From Babylonia areolata (lineage: Eukaryota > Mollusca > Gastropoda > Neogastropoda > Buccinidae): a stretch of 64,000 bases of DNA. Where the stretch lies: the NCBI RefSeq assembly GCF_041734735.1, contig NC_134883.1:19701247-19765246 (forward strand). Reading direction: 5' to 3'. The translations under genes and the position numbers were made by a program. The notes under the pieces are model-generated. The model ran no database searches. It saw only the letters and a list, made by a program, of their open reading frames with translations, and had not been told where the DNA came from. Position 1 is the first letter of the stretch; every line of letters starts with the position of its first letter. Below are positions 1 through 11,811 of the stretch, one piece after another.

Positions 1-2690
1 CAGCTGTCCCTGGGAGAGATAGGGGAGGGGGAAGCAGCTCTGATGATGTCGGCTGAACACGGTCATGTCTGATGGGCCTGTGTGTCCCCATAGGGTCACC
101 CGCTCAGCTCCGCGGACACACGGACTGACACAGGTCCCGGGAAAGGTGATCGGTCAGGGCAGTTAGATTTTGATGACGTCATCAGTACTATTCAGCAGCT
201 GTGAGGTCACAGCCTGTGTTTCATACATACAGCCCACATGTTGGCCCCGCTGTGCACAGCATAGCACGTCACCTGGCCCACAAACAGGTGCGTGAGGGTT
301 TGGGAGGGGAGTGGTTGAGGGGGGGTGAGGGTGGCGACCACACTGTGAAGTGAATCAATGATCTAGGGGGGGTAAACTGAGCGCCGTGTGTTGTCTAGGT
401 CTCAGAAATCGGTCAAAGTGGTAACATAAATCATGGTTTGCTTGAATGACGTATCAACGCACACGAGCCAAAACTACTCTGAAGTCGATCGGCGTGATTC
501 AAAGTAGCCTGGTCGTGGCAGCTCTTGGCACATCTTTGGCCGTCACACAAATAAACTAAAATCAAAAAGTCTTCAGTCTTAGCCTGTTCCATACTAGCTG
601 CTTCTCACATACTGAAAAGAATGTCCACAACACTAATGTTCAAATGTAACATAATTATATGATATCAGCTGCTTATCAAATACTGAAAATATTTCCTAAA
701 ACGCCAAAGATAATTTTTTTCATTTCCCATCATAGTTGCTCAGTTCTGACATGAAAAGAATTGCTACAACGCAAGAGAACTGAAATTCAGACAGTTCTGT
801 GACATTGCCCCAGCCAGACGTTCAGATTATGGTTCACTTTCCACAACCTTCCCCACTAAGCCATCGGGCAGTTGTCAATGTGTCTGGGGCCGAGCACAGA
901 AAGGCGGAGCCCAGTTCTATCCTTCCGCCGCTGTGACCTTTCCTGCACCAAGTCAGGTAATCCTTCACACCTGGCTGCACTGAGGAAATCGGAGTAAAAA
1001 TGCTTTCTCAAGGACACACCATGCCAAAAAGGCGTCTGGAAGTGGTGAACACTGGATCGGGAGTCCAGTGCCACGGCGCCTTCATCCTAGATGACTAAAC
1101 CTCAAACTGGAAAAGGCTAATAATAGTATATCTGGCCACACACGCCCACGCATACACCCACACCCACACATACAGAGAGAGAGAGAGAGAGAATATATAT
1201 ATATATATATATATATATGAAAACGGGAAACGACGTGCATAAGGTTACATACCCACAACAAATTGACGCTTTGGGTTAAAACTCACTCAGTACGGCCAGT
1301 CCTCTCTTCTCCTCTACACAGACCCCTCGGATGTCCAGTGGGTGTCTGAATGACCCAACCTTTAGCTTCCGTCGTCAGAACTGTGGTATTCTTTGTCAAC
1401 ATTCACCTCTTCAGTATAAGAGCGTTCCGCATACAATACTTTGATGATGGTAATTGGGATGACACGCTGTTAACGTCGTCTCTTTCGCCGTTCGTATGGA
1501 GAGAGTTAAAACTACATAATCAGCCAGTTGTCTGTCTAGGCTGTAAGTGAATGACCATCCCTTCATGCATCATCATCCCTTTATGTTTGTAATATAACTC
1601 ATCTGTTCGCACAACCAAGACAGTTCGTACCTTGGGTTTTGGAAAACAAAGGTGGGTGGGGGTGGAAATGTAAAATATGGATTTGGGAAAACCAAATCTA
1701 AATAAGTATTCAAAATAAATAAATAAATAAAAAGATGCCAGGGGGAGACCGGAAAGAAGCGAGAACATACACCCGCATAACTACGACGTTGGTATATTCA
1801 TTAAAACTTACTTACAGAAACCATGTATACATCAAATAATTTTCACTTGCCCATGAATAGTCCAAGTAAATCATTGTTTCACATTTTGTATCCGTACTTA
1901 TTCACCAGTTATTTACTCATTGCGTGTATTAACAAAAAGTTTAACAATCCTTACTTGTCATTCAACCATTTACTTATATGATGCACTTATTACATAACCA
2001 TCTATCAACACCTTCTGTACTTTATCAACTCTTGTTATATATGTGTGCACGAACGTGTAAAAACATGGTAGAACACAAGGGACACTATATTAGATTTCCT
2101 TCATGCTTTACACGTCAGCTGACAGTTGTTGGAGACCGTACAAGCATTGTCTACTCGAAATGGAAACTATGAGCGTATACATTTGCATTTGTGTGGGTGG
2201 GTACATTACGCTCACGAACCTGGCTGTAAATCCAGCGTTTTCGAGTCGCCGACGACATGTGTCACAACTTGTGACGACAGTTAGGGCGTGTGGCCCGTCT
2301 TTGTTTTTCTCCACCCTCTCCTTTCACTTTTCCTCCTCCTCCCATCCTTCAGTTCGGGTAAAAGTCTTGGACTGCGCACGAACCACGTGCATGTTACTCA
2401 GTTCACATGAGCGTGTGCGAAATATTGTTGGGCAGGAACGATATTCGGGGCTTTTGCAGCCCGACTGCCGTAGTGTACGGGTCGCCTCTGTTGTTGGTGG
2501 GGAAGCAACCCCGACGTCTTGGCACCATTTGAAGTGAGGGCCGCCTGTCCTCCATTGGAGCCACATCTGTGTTTCTCCGTGTGTCGTCGTCGACGTGTCT
2601 TTGTGGTGGTCGTTGGTGTACGCTTCCTGTGGCAGGTCTCGCTGTGTCCTGGGTCCCGGACATTTTGTCTGGTGACCCAGATCTTCGTCC
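1..2690. other. Left flank, no recognised gene
   Basis: I found no exon or mobile element that I can name here. It holds a (GA)n/(TA)n microsatellite near 1174-1218, an A-rich stretch near 1711-1733 and short open frames that look like chance. A perfect CRE-like palindrome lies at 171-184 and is listed separately. Confidence 0.5.
171..184. promoter_or_regulatory. CRE-like palindrome TGATGACGTCATCA
   Basis: The 14 bases form a perfect palindrome around TGACGTCA, the full consensus bound by CREB/ATF bZIP factors. No gene start is visible nearby, so a regulatory role is only possible. Confidence 0.35.
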
Positions 2691-2990
2691 CGCTCAGCCG
2701 GTGTCCTGGGTCCTTGGTCCTGGGTCCCAGGCTTTCGACTGGCGTCCTGGGTCTTCGTCCCCTCCTGCCCCGTGACTGGTGTCCTGGGCCTTCGTCCCCT
2801 CCTGCCCCGTGACTGGTGTCCTGGGCCTTCGTCCCCTCCTGTCCCGTGACTGGTGTCCTGGGCCTTCGTCCCCTCCTGTCCCGTGACTGGTGTCCTGGGC
2901 CTTCGTCCCCTCCTGTCCCGTGACTGGTGTCCTGGGTCTAGTCTTCGTCCCCTCCTGCCCCGTGACTGGTGTCCTGGGTTCCTAGCTTTT
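2690..2990. repeat. GC-rich minisatellite, about 37-bp unit
   Basis: About six to seven copies of a unit containing gtgactggtgtcctgggcc, with a unit near 37 bp. Because 37 is not a multiple of three, the minus-strand open frame across it (2324-3187) reads the same DNA in successive frames. That gives runs rich in Gly, Arg and Thr-Pro that look collagen-like but are a by-product of stop-free repeat DNA. Confidence 0.8.
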
Positions 2991-3449
2991 TGACGTGCAG
3001 CCTGGGCCTTTGCCTGGCGCTGTATGCTGAGTTCTGGCACCTGGGCCTTTCGATTGAAGGCTCTTGCCTTGGTCAGACTTCTGCGCCACGTGTCCGCCGA
3101 CGTTCGTCTGGAGCCGAGTGTCAATGTTTTCTTTTTTCTTTTGAAAGGAAAGCTTCCTGAAGCCTTGACCAGAGTCCATACGTGCATTACATTGGGTAAT
3201 CGAGCGTATGTGCTTGATCTTGACTTTGATTAGAACTTTCTTAATCGTTTTTACTTCTTCTGTTATTTTCAGAATGAGTTCTGTACTTGTCTGTTCTCTT
3301 AGTGTGGTGTTGGAAGTTTCTGGAGAGAGAGGTGATGTACTGTTAATTCCCGGGTACAGTAAAAGGACAAATGACACTCCAATCACGATTTTGCTTCTTC
3401 TTATCTTTGTCAGTTCAATAACCTAAATGGGTGTTGATATATTTGTTCA

Positions 3450-6400
3450 CAGAATTGTGATTGGACTGTTCAAAAGCACAGCCAGTCTTGCTGCACAAAA
3501 AATTGTTCTTTTTAAACAAGGCAGCAACTGTCCCATTTTTTCTTTCAGTTTATGCTACTAGAAATGAACTTGACTTTATCTATTATGTTATTTTTCATTG
3601 TTATGCATTTCAGTGTTGACATGTTTGTACAAAATACAAACCAAGAAAAATGTTCATCTGCTCTGCCTGATAAGAAGAACCAGACAAATTCTGATTTTCA
3701 TAAAACTTTACTCATGATGTCTGGTGATATAGAAAGCAACCCTGGTCCTGAAAAGCGTAGGGAACTGTGTCACACATGTGAATGCACGTAGGTTAAGAAA
3801 CAAGATAGATTTATTCGAAACGGAGTGTCATCAGTTTGATATTGTAACTATTTCCGAAACCTGGTTATCACCAATGGATACTAATGAATCCCTACACTTA
3901 CAGACCTTCCACCCCACCCCCCTCCCCACCCCCCCGTCTACTAGTAGACAGACTCAATGACCCACATGGTGGGGTTGCTGTATATGTAAAAGATTACTTG
4001 TATCTTAAACCTCGTCCTCACCTGTATGTTGATACTCATGAAGCAGTATGAATTGAGACCAAGATTGACCAAGAGAGCTTACTTGCTGGGTCATTCTATC
4101 GTCCCCCTAATGTAAAATTGATTACTGGAATTTGATAAATGATAGAATAAGGAACAATGGTAAAATTTATTATTCTAGGAGACTTCAGTGTAGATGTACA
4201 AACTAGCCTAACTAAGCATCTAACAGATCTCAAATCGCTATCAGCTTAAACAAGTAGTAAATTCCCTTACCAGAATCACAGACACTTCTATGACATGCAT
4301 AGATCTAATTATTACTCAAAGTCCGGACATGATTACATCCACTGAAGTATTGCCTTCATATTTTAAAAAAAGTAGTGACCATACTGTTCCATGTGTAATT
4401 TTAAAACCTCTTGTACACAAGCACAGTACTTTGAGAACAATCTTTGGTTATGATAAGCTAGACCGAAACAAATTCTGCGAATTATTATGGAACGAAAACT
4501 GGAACGAAATATTTTTTTATTTATGAATAACACAGTAGATGATGCTTGTGAACATTTTACCGAAATATTTTTGTTGGCTGCAAAACCAGTGCATGTCATG
4601 TAAAGTTGTAACAATACGCCCCAAAGATGCTCCTTGGTTCAATAACGAATCAAAAAGACTTATTAAGAAAAGAAATAAACTCCATAGAAAAGCCAAGAGA
4701 ACGAACGAACAGGGTGACTGGGAAAGTTTCCGGAATGTGAGAAATGAAGTAGTGGATAAGGTGCGGAAAAGGAAGTTGAGTATTACTATGAGCTAAGTGA
4801 CAAAGTGTTAGATCCTGATCAGTTTTGACAAAGAGATTGGTGGAAAATAGTTAGGCAGTTTATGAACAAAAAAGGTATAGATTCTGATAATATACCGCCA
4901 CTTACTGTGGACGGAAAAACGTACTACTCCAATCTAGATAAAGCAAACATATTTAATGATTTTTTTTTTTTAGACCAGTGTAAACTAGTAGATACAGACG
5001 ATCCTCGTCCACACGTAGTATACAATGAATCGACACAGATAGAAAAAATGACACTGACAGCTCTTGAAGTGAAAACCATTATTGATAATCTTGATACAAA
5101 AAAGGTGCCTGGCCCTGACCCCTAATTCACAACAAATTATTAGTCGCTTCAGTTGATGTTATATCTGCTCCACTCAGCACATTCTTTAATCGATGCTTGG
5201 ACGAAGGCAAATTTCCACAGCTTTGGAAAACAGCTAATATTAGACCAGTTCATAAAAAAAGGAACCAAAGATGAATGTAATAATTATCGGCCGATCTCCC
5301 TTTTAAGGAAAAGTCTTTGAAAGATGTGTGCAAAAATATGTCTATAACTTTCTTACATCTAACAACCTGATTTCGGAAGCACAATCAAGGTTTGTTCATG
5401 GTGACTCGACAATTAACCAACTTATTATCAATGACAACTCTAACTACGATAAAAGTATTCCTGTTCAGTTTGTTTTGTTGTTGTTGTTGTTGTTGTTGGT
5501 TTTGTTTTTTTGATATATCTAAAGCTTTCAATCGTGTGTGGCACAGGGGCCTTTTACTTAAGCTGGAAGCTGCTGGTATCAGAGGCAAACTCTTGGTTTG
5601 GTTTCGAGATTATCTCTCAGACAGGTACCAGTCAGTTCTAATCAAAGGTGCACAGTCAGTTAAGTTAAAACTTCCTCAGGGTGAACTACAAGGATCTAGT
5701 CTATATCAATGACATAGTCTGTATTATTAGTTCTGATATCAAATCATTTGCTGATGACACGAGCATGTCTCTTGCAATGAGAAGCCCTGTCACGAGAAAA
5801 GAAACCCTGCAAGCTGACTTAAATAGAATAGACGTTTGGGCAAATACATGGAAAGTTAATTTTAATGAATCTAAAACAGAACTACTAAATGTATTCTGGG
5901 GAAACATAGTATACTACGACCTAACTTTTGGAAATGTCAACTTACCACAACACAATCAACACAAGCACCTATGGGTCATTCTGCAAAGCAATTGTAGGTG
6001 GGGTGACCACATAGATAGTATCGTTTGTAAGACTGGATTACTGATCAGCTGTCTTCGTTCATTTAAGTACAAGCTGACCAGGGGGGCTCTGGAAACGATG
6101 TACAGATCCTTCATCGTCCCAAATTTGGACTATGCTGATATAATCTGTTACAACTGCGCACAGTACCAATGTCAAATGTTGGAAGACTTACACTTAGACG
6201 CTCTGCATAGTATCACTGGTACCGTTCGTGGTACTAGCCACGATAAATTGCTCGCATAATCAGGATTCTGTTCATTAAAAGAAAGGCGTCGTAGACATAA
6301 AATAATAATGTTCTTTAGAATTATCAATAATATTTGTCCTCAGCACCTTACCTATTTATTGCCCCCTCTCGTGTCAACAGTAAACCCATACCACAGGCGA

Positions 6401-7597
6401 AGACCATTTGAACGAATCGTCCCTCCACACCACACTGACATTTCCAACAGATCTTTTTTCCCTTCAGCCACGGCTATTTGGAACACCCTTCCTCTTTCTG
6501 TTCAACACACCCAGTCTCTCAGTCAACTGAAACGCTACCTTTCCTCTACAGACACTACAGTCCCACCATATTATTATCTGGGTAAAAGGAAAGAACAAAT
6601 TATCCACTGTCGTCTGAGACTTGGTATGAGCGAATTAAACTCTGATCTGTATAATAGACATATAAGGAATGGTCCATCCTGTGCTTGCAGCTTTCCTTAA
6701 GAGACAACTGAGCGTTTTCTATTGCACTGCGCGAACCACAACATACACAGAACAAACACTATTCATAATCTCCCACAAGAACATATCACTGTACATAACA
6801 TACTATTTGGTAACACTTCCATTAGTCTTGAGATAAATGTCAGCATCTTTGAAACTGTTCACAAATTTATTACTCAAAGTGAAATATTTGATCCCTAATT
6901 CAGACAATTCCCTCTTTTTTTTCTTCTTCTTTTATTAATTATTTTTTATCTATTTATTTATATGTATGAATGTATGTGTGTATGTATATGTATATATATG
7001 TGTATGTATATGTATATATGTGTATGTATATGTATGTATTTATGTGTGTGTGTGTGTGTGGATGGGCATGTGTGTGTACGTATACATAATTATACCTATA
7101 TATGTTTGCATGCATTTAATTAAAAAGTTTTTAACGATGAGTGCTATCCTGTCTGCATGCATATATGTAAGTGCATGTGCCTGAAACAGTGCTGCCCTTT
7201 CACTTGCCAGCTCATGGTATGAATACATGATGGTGTGCAAGCTTCTTCTTCTTCGGGACGGTCTGGCCTTCGCCGCTTTGTCGGCCAAGTTCTGTCTGAC
7301 TGAGTTGCTGTGCTTGTGCGCTAGCGTTGATACTTCTCTTTCTCTCCCTGTTGACTTCTTTCTCCACCACACGTTTATTATTCATTTTCTTTCACTTCAT
7401 TTATATTTCAGCTTAGTTTTGTTCAAAACTCATTTGTGATCACGTCTTAACTTCTAGTCATGATGACATCCGCCGCATATTCAGTATGTTCATGTATCAG
7501 GACAGGACTTTATATAAGATTTTCTTGTTGTCCTGTTCATCAGTCGATATCTCAGTGTGTTGTATTGTGACATGTTCCAAATAAAATACTGTTTAAA

Positions 7598-7600
<3 letters not shown>
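3450..7600 (+). mobile_element. Decayed CR1-like LINE with 2A peptide
   Basis: A non-LTR retrotransposon read on the + strand, bounds approximate. From left to right: a short leader frame (3552-3791) with a hydrophobic N-terminus and the 2A motif SGDIESNPGP; an APE-type endonuclease start (NARRLRNKIDLFE, then ISETWLSP) near 3778-3920; endonuclease remnants with GSFYRPPN near 4095; reverse transcriptase blocks (VPGPDP at 5107, DISKAFNRVWHRGLL near 5511, FADDTS near 5746); and a C-terminal Cys/His block near 6670-6735. The frame is broken many times by stops and frameshifts, and a (TTG)n expansion sits in the polymerase domain at 5474-5505. The 3' untranslated part contains GT/TA microsatellites, and AATAAA near 7580 may mark the end. 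The clade is uncertain: CR1 is the best guess, other Jockey-superfamily clades are possible. Confidence 0.85.
3552..3791 (+). pseudogene. LINE leader frame with 2A-like motif
   Basis: An open frame of 79 codons. Residues 1-25 are hydrophobic and resemble a signal sequence. Residues near 59-68 read SGDIESNPGP, which fits the D-x-E-x-N-P-G-P 2A consensus that makes ribosomes skip the Gly-Pro bond. 2A motifs at the start of the endonuclease/polymerase ORF are known from APE-type LINEs of molluscs, sea urchins and amphioxus. The frame stops just before the endonuclease, which continues one frame over from 3778, so this copy is dead at that point. Confidence 0.8.
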
Positions 7601-7641
<41 letters not shown>

Positions 7642-8319
7642 GTGTGTGCCGTGTGTGTGTGTTAATGTAACATCTTATATACTATCGGTGTGTAAATTTG
7701 AAAGCAGGAAAGCACATAGATTTAAATTTCGAAGTTAGAAAAATAACTAAAGCAAACGGTTATGGAAACATATTAGGCGCTAAATGATTATAATGACTTG
7801 TCACAAAAAAACACTGTGCACTGATGCCGCCATGACGAAGAACAGTCCGCCAAAGATCAAAATTATACAAAGATGATGTAATTATTTCTTCACTCTATTT
7901 TCATCCACCGGTAGGACTGGACTGATCGAGTTGAAATTTAGCACTGGAATTACCACAGAAAAAAGTTTCTTTTGATATGGCGCAGGGGAAGTGTCCATGA
8001 TGGTCGGCTTACTTATACATGTAGATATAGATAAATATATATACTGAGACATTTTTGTTTTTGTTGGGTTTTGTGTGTGTGTGTGTGTGTGTGCGCGCGC
8101 GCGCGCGCGCGCGTGCGTGTGTGGTTGTTTTTTGCTCAAATGTTTTTAAGGTGGGTATACTCGTCCCCACTTCGTTTTGTTACATGATGCTACAGTGTGG
8201 CCCCATCTACTGAATTAAGGTCAAGGTCAAGATCAGTTCCAATGCGTGTGTGTGTGTGTGTGTGTGTGTGTCCTACGTTTTACAAGAAACAGCTGTGAGA
8301 GTGGTGTTTCCTTTATCAG

Positions 8320-8366
<47 letters not shown>

Positions 8367-8512
8367 TATATAGATAGATAGATATCAACACTGATGGTCT
8401 AATACTGACGTTTATCAGACTTCAACACCCATTAGTGTGGTGCGGTGTCAGTAGAAGACAGCTCGGGCACGGCGTTAGTTCACACACACACAAACACACT
8501 GAAGCACGCACT

Positions 8513-8549
<37 letters not shown>

Positions 8550-8660
8550 CAGACAAACACTTTTTTATAAGGTGCTGATAATTCAGTCACTGACTATGAT
8601 TATTTATCAACGCATTCTATTTAGTACCGTGTTGCAGGTGTGTGGGAACTTAAGCGAAGG
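7600..8660. repeat. Microsatellite-rich spacer
   Basis: Contains (TA)n near 7600-7640 and 8322-8362, (GT/GC)n at 8074-8122, (GT)n at 8245-8270 and (GA)n at 8517-8547. No gene or named transposon is visible between them. Confidence 0.7.
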
Positions 8661-8665
8661 GAGCT

Positions 8666-8782
8666 CAGTTCAGTCCAGTTTCTCAAGGTGTCACTGAATG
8701 TGTTCGAACAAATCCATACACTCTACACCACACTTGCCGCGAAGCATGATACCTGACCAGCAGAGTAACCCGCCGATGCGTG
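8666..8782 (+). mobile_element. SINE-like repeat, copy 1
   Basis: First of four diverged copies of a roughly 115-bp repeat that contains a run like caaatccatacactctacac and a ctgaccagcag block. It resembles a short repeat common in sea snails. This copy is the most diverged and lacks the clean 3' end. Confidence 0.6.
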
Positions 8783-8849
8783 GCCGCTTACACTTTGGGT
8801 AGAAAAAAGTTATAAAAATTTATAAATAAACTGTGACGATTGAATGACA

Positions 8850-9425
8850 GATGATAACAACAAACGGTAAGTGCAGAGATAATAATGATAACAACAAGCG
8901 GTAAGTGTGAGATAATAATGATAACAAGAAGCGGTAAGTGCAGAGATAATAATGATAACAAGCGGTAAGTGTGAGATAATGATAACAACAAGCGGTAAGT
9001 GCAGAGATAATAATGATACCAACAAGCAGTCAGTGCAGAGATAATAATGATAACAACAAGCGGTCAGTGCAGAGATGATAATAATGATAACAACAAGCGG
9101 TAAGTGCAGAGATAATAATGATAACAACAAGCGGTAAGTGCACAGATAATAATGATAGCAACAACAAGTGGTAAGTGCACATATAATAACAACAACAAGC
9201 GGTAAGTGCACAGATAATAATGAAAACATCAAACGGTAAGTGTCACGAGAGATAATAATGATAACAAGCGGTAAGTGCCGCGAGAGATAATATGACAACA
9301 ACAAACGGTAAGTGCACAGATAATAATGACAACAAGCAGCGGTAAGTGCAGAGATAATAATGATAACAAGAAGAAGATGTAAGTGCAGAGATAATAATGA
9401 TAACAACAAGCGGTAAGTGCAGAGT
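8850..9425. repeat. Array of GCGGTAAGTG units, about 35 bp
   Basis: About 16 copies of a unit containing aacaagcggtaagtgcagag followed by ataataatgat. Every copy carries GGTAAGTG, a consensus + strand splice donor. It ends at 9425 directly against the LINE ORF1 fragment. Minus-strand open frames here are translations of repeat DNA. Confidence 0.85.
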
Positions 9426-10815
9426 CTTGTCATTGGTCGTTCTTGGTTTTTGGGTTACTATCTTTCCTTGGCGTACTGCCAAGTTTTTTTTCACCTTCCT
9501 CAATGCATTTTTTCATCTCATCCCTCAACATCTTACGGTTCTCGCGCTCTTTCATGGTATTGTCCAGGTTCACAAAGACTCTTGTCCTTGTCCCTCACGT
9601 CTTTGTTCAGTTCAGGGGCATTTTTCTGGATCTCTCGCTTCTTGCTCTCCGTCTTGATAGTGACTCATTAATCTTGGATTATTCCCACCTTCTTTGCCCA
9701 GTCTGATAGAGTCAGTTACATCCTCCTCCTCCAGGGTGACCAGCTTCCCCAGCAGTTTCTTGGCAGCTGACAGGTCTTCTTGAGTCCTCTCACTGATATC
9801 GGTCTTTCAGTTCTCTTTCAGGTTCACAATGATAGATTTTTCTTCCTCTTTTCCACCTCTCTCTGCTCTTCCATGGCCTTGGCCAGTTTCCTGTCCACTA
9901 CTTCTTCAATTTTCTCTTCTAGGTTTTCACCAAGAAGGTTCTTTTCTAGGTTCTCTAGACGAGCGCTGAGTGCATCCACTGACAAGGGGTATGAGGTCCA
10001 GTAGTTTATCAATACGTGGGTCCTGCCTTGCCTGTACCTCGTTTTTGGCATCCACACACTGCTGGCAGGTCCACTCCAAATCGGGCAGTTTTGGGTGGCA
10101 AAACGTTTCAAACAGCTGCGCACTAGCTTAGCCCTGAGCATTTTTCATGAGCCCACTTTTTGCACGTGAAGCACTTGGTCAAGTTCTCTTGTTCGACGTT
10201 GCACTGGATTGCTGCAGTGAAGACACTGCCAGGCAGACTGGGCGGGGAGACCGTTCCCGGCTTCCAATGTTTGCTTTCGGTTTTGGGCCGCTTAGTTTCG
10301 GTTTGTTCGCGGAGTCGGAGCTGCGATTTTGCGCCCTCCGTATGTTGTTATTTTGTTCGCTGCGCCGCATTTTGGACATGTTTTGACAGAATAATCAATA
10401 CCCGAAAATGAAATCGGAAAACAGTGTGTCCGCTTACCTCAGTTGTGGTTGTTAATATTGATAAAACCAAAGTGAAACCAACAACCAGTTATGGAACCAA
10501 AATATTAGTACAGTACTGTAACACTGAGTACTAACAAAAATAAAGCACAAAACTTTGTAAATGACGGGAACAGTCAACACAGATGAGTCACTCAGGAAGT
10601 CGACTGATCCGGCGACAACTCCACAGCTTGTGTAACTGAAAATCTCCTATCTGATGGCTAATCACAAGCAACTTTTGTTTGCTTATTCATTGGGCACCAA
10701 TCTGTACCAGATGACATCCCAAATAACAGAAACTGAATAACAGTAGCGACCGTAATTTTCCTATTTTTTTTCTCCTGCTCTAGAATTTGGCCGCCGCCAT
10801 CTCTTGCGCATCAGT
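9425..10815 (-). mobile_element. LINE ORF1 fragment with PHD-like finger
   Basis: Read on the - strand. A 5' region near 10790-10815 carries GATGGCGGCGGCC, typical of LINE 5' ends with a YY1-like site. A start near 10379 gives MSKMRRSEQNNNIRRAQNR, followed by a basic stretch. Near 10180-10060 comes a Cys/His cluster (CFTCKKWAHEKCSGL, later WTCQQC) that fits a PHD-type zinc finger. Next is a charged coiled-coil-like stretch (LSARLENLEKNLL, about 9970-9830), then a region ending near 9425. CR1/L2-type LINEs are known to carry such PHD-bearing first ORFs. Several frameshifts and stops break it and no ORF2 follows, so the fragment lost its 3' part, which is unusual because LINEs normally lose the 5' end. 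Confidence 0.7.
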
Positions 10816-10851
10816 ATGTATTCAACATTCAATACTGACTTCCTCAGTTGA

Positions 10852-11115
10852 CAGTTTCAGTTTCGGTAGCTCAAGGAGGCGTCACTGCGTTCGGACAAAT
10901 CCATATATGCTACACCACATCTGCCAAGCAGATGCCTGACCAGCAGCTTTGTCAGGCCTTGAGAAAAATAAAATAAAATAAAATAAAATAAAATAATAGA
11001 TAAATAAATAATATGATTTTAAAATGAATAAATAAACAGATAATAATAATAATAATAATAATAATGAGAATAAAATAAATAAATAGATAAATATTTTTTT
11101 TTTAAATTAAAAAAA
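10852..11115 (+). mobile_element. SINE-like repeat, copy 2, with A-rich tail
   Basis: Runs from cagtttcagtttcggtagct through the block ctgaccagcagc to gtcaggccttgag (10963). A long tail of taaaa, taa and aat units follows. The stretch TAGCTCAAGGAGG resembles a pol III A box and GTTCGGACAAATCC a weak B box, so a tRNA-derived SINE is plausible. Confidence 0.65.
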
Positions 11116-11119
11116 CAAA

Positions 11120-11239
11120 CAAAAAAACAATGATGATAAATAAGCATACACACACATATGCATAACAGATATGCATCAAACATGCAGTTTCAAAGATATG
11201 AAAGCACAGTCAAATACACATAAACGTACATGAGCTCCA

Positions 11240-11270
<31 letters not shown>

Positions 11271-11690
11271 ACAATAGTTGGTCAGTACTGAAAAGCGTCT
11301 CTTGCTCATGTTGAGAAGTGAGAACACGGCTTTCATGAGGCAGAAAGGCTGGCAGCCTATTTCGACAACGGACGTATTTCTGTTCATTGGTTCGTGATTT
11401 CCACTCATGATTGCCACGGAGCCCTTGATGAGGTTGTGTCCTGGCAAACCAGTCCCTGCACACAGTTCAAAGTACAGGACCTGTGGGAAGGGGTTATTGG
11501 GTCCCAGTTAAACAGTCTCAAACCCCGCAACAACACGCCAGGGGCCCAACCTGCAAGGCACAGACACCTATACGATTTTTTTTTTCTTCGTGCTGCAAGG
11601 TTCGTGACAGTAGGCTACGCACGCAATGCCAGCGCGCGCTCAAATCGTCACATGGCAAGGGAGACAAATCCCGACTGTCCTAGTAGTTTT
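11120..11690. other. Upstream flank of IPPK
   Basis: Contains a (CA)n tract near 11243-11268. A minus-strand frame near 11480-11270 stays open for about 67 codons (it includes GSVAIMSGNHEPMNRN) without a match I recognise. It could be a transposon fragment or chance. No TATA box is obvious before IPPK exon 1. Confidence 0.4.
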
Positions 11691-11725
11691 CAGTCAGTGA
11701 GGTACGTTCAGTGGTCGCGAAGAAA

Positions 11726-11734
11726 ATGGAATGA
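11726..11734 (+). promoter_or_regulatory. Minimal upstream ORF before IPPK
   Basis: ATG GAA TGA lies 29 bases before the preferred IPPK start. Its stop overlaps a second ATG at 11731, which is in frame with IPPK and would add eight residues (MKGGRQSG). The ATG at 11755 has G at -3 and G at +4, the strongest context of the three. The arrangement could lower or retune IPPK translation if the transcript starts upstream of 11726. Confidence 0.4.
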
Positions 11735-11754
11735 AAGGAGGCAGACAGTCAGGC

Positions 11755-11811
11755 ATGGATTGGCAATATCGTGGAGAGGGAAATTGTTCCCTTGTCGTTG
11801 CTGATTCAGTG
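11755..11811 (+). CDS. IPPK: IPPK exon 1
   Basis: Nineteen codons starting MDWQYRGEGNCSLVVADSV, the N-terminal strand and the glycine-rich GEGN loop of the family. Ends in phase 0 at GTG|GTGAGT. An in-frame ATG at 11731 is an alternative start. Confidence 0.85.

Noticed and set aside
2324-3187. 287-codon collagen-like - strand frame
   Set aside because: The unit is 37 bp, so the frame reads the same repeat in changing frames. There is no GXY pattern in a fixed register and no gene context.
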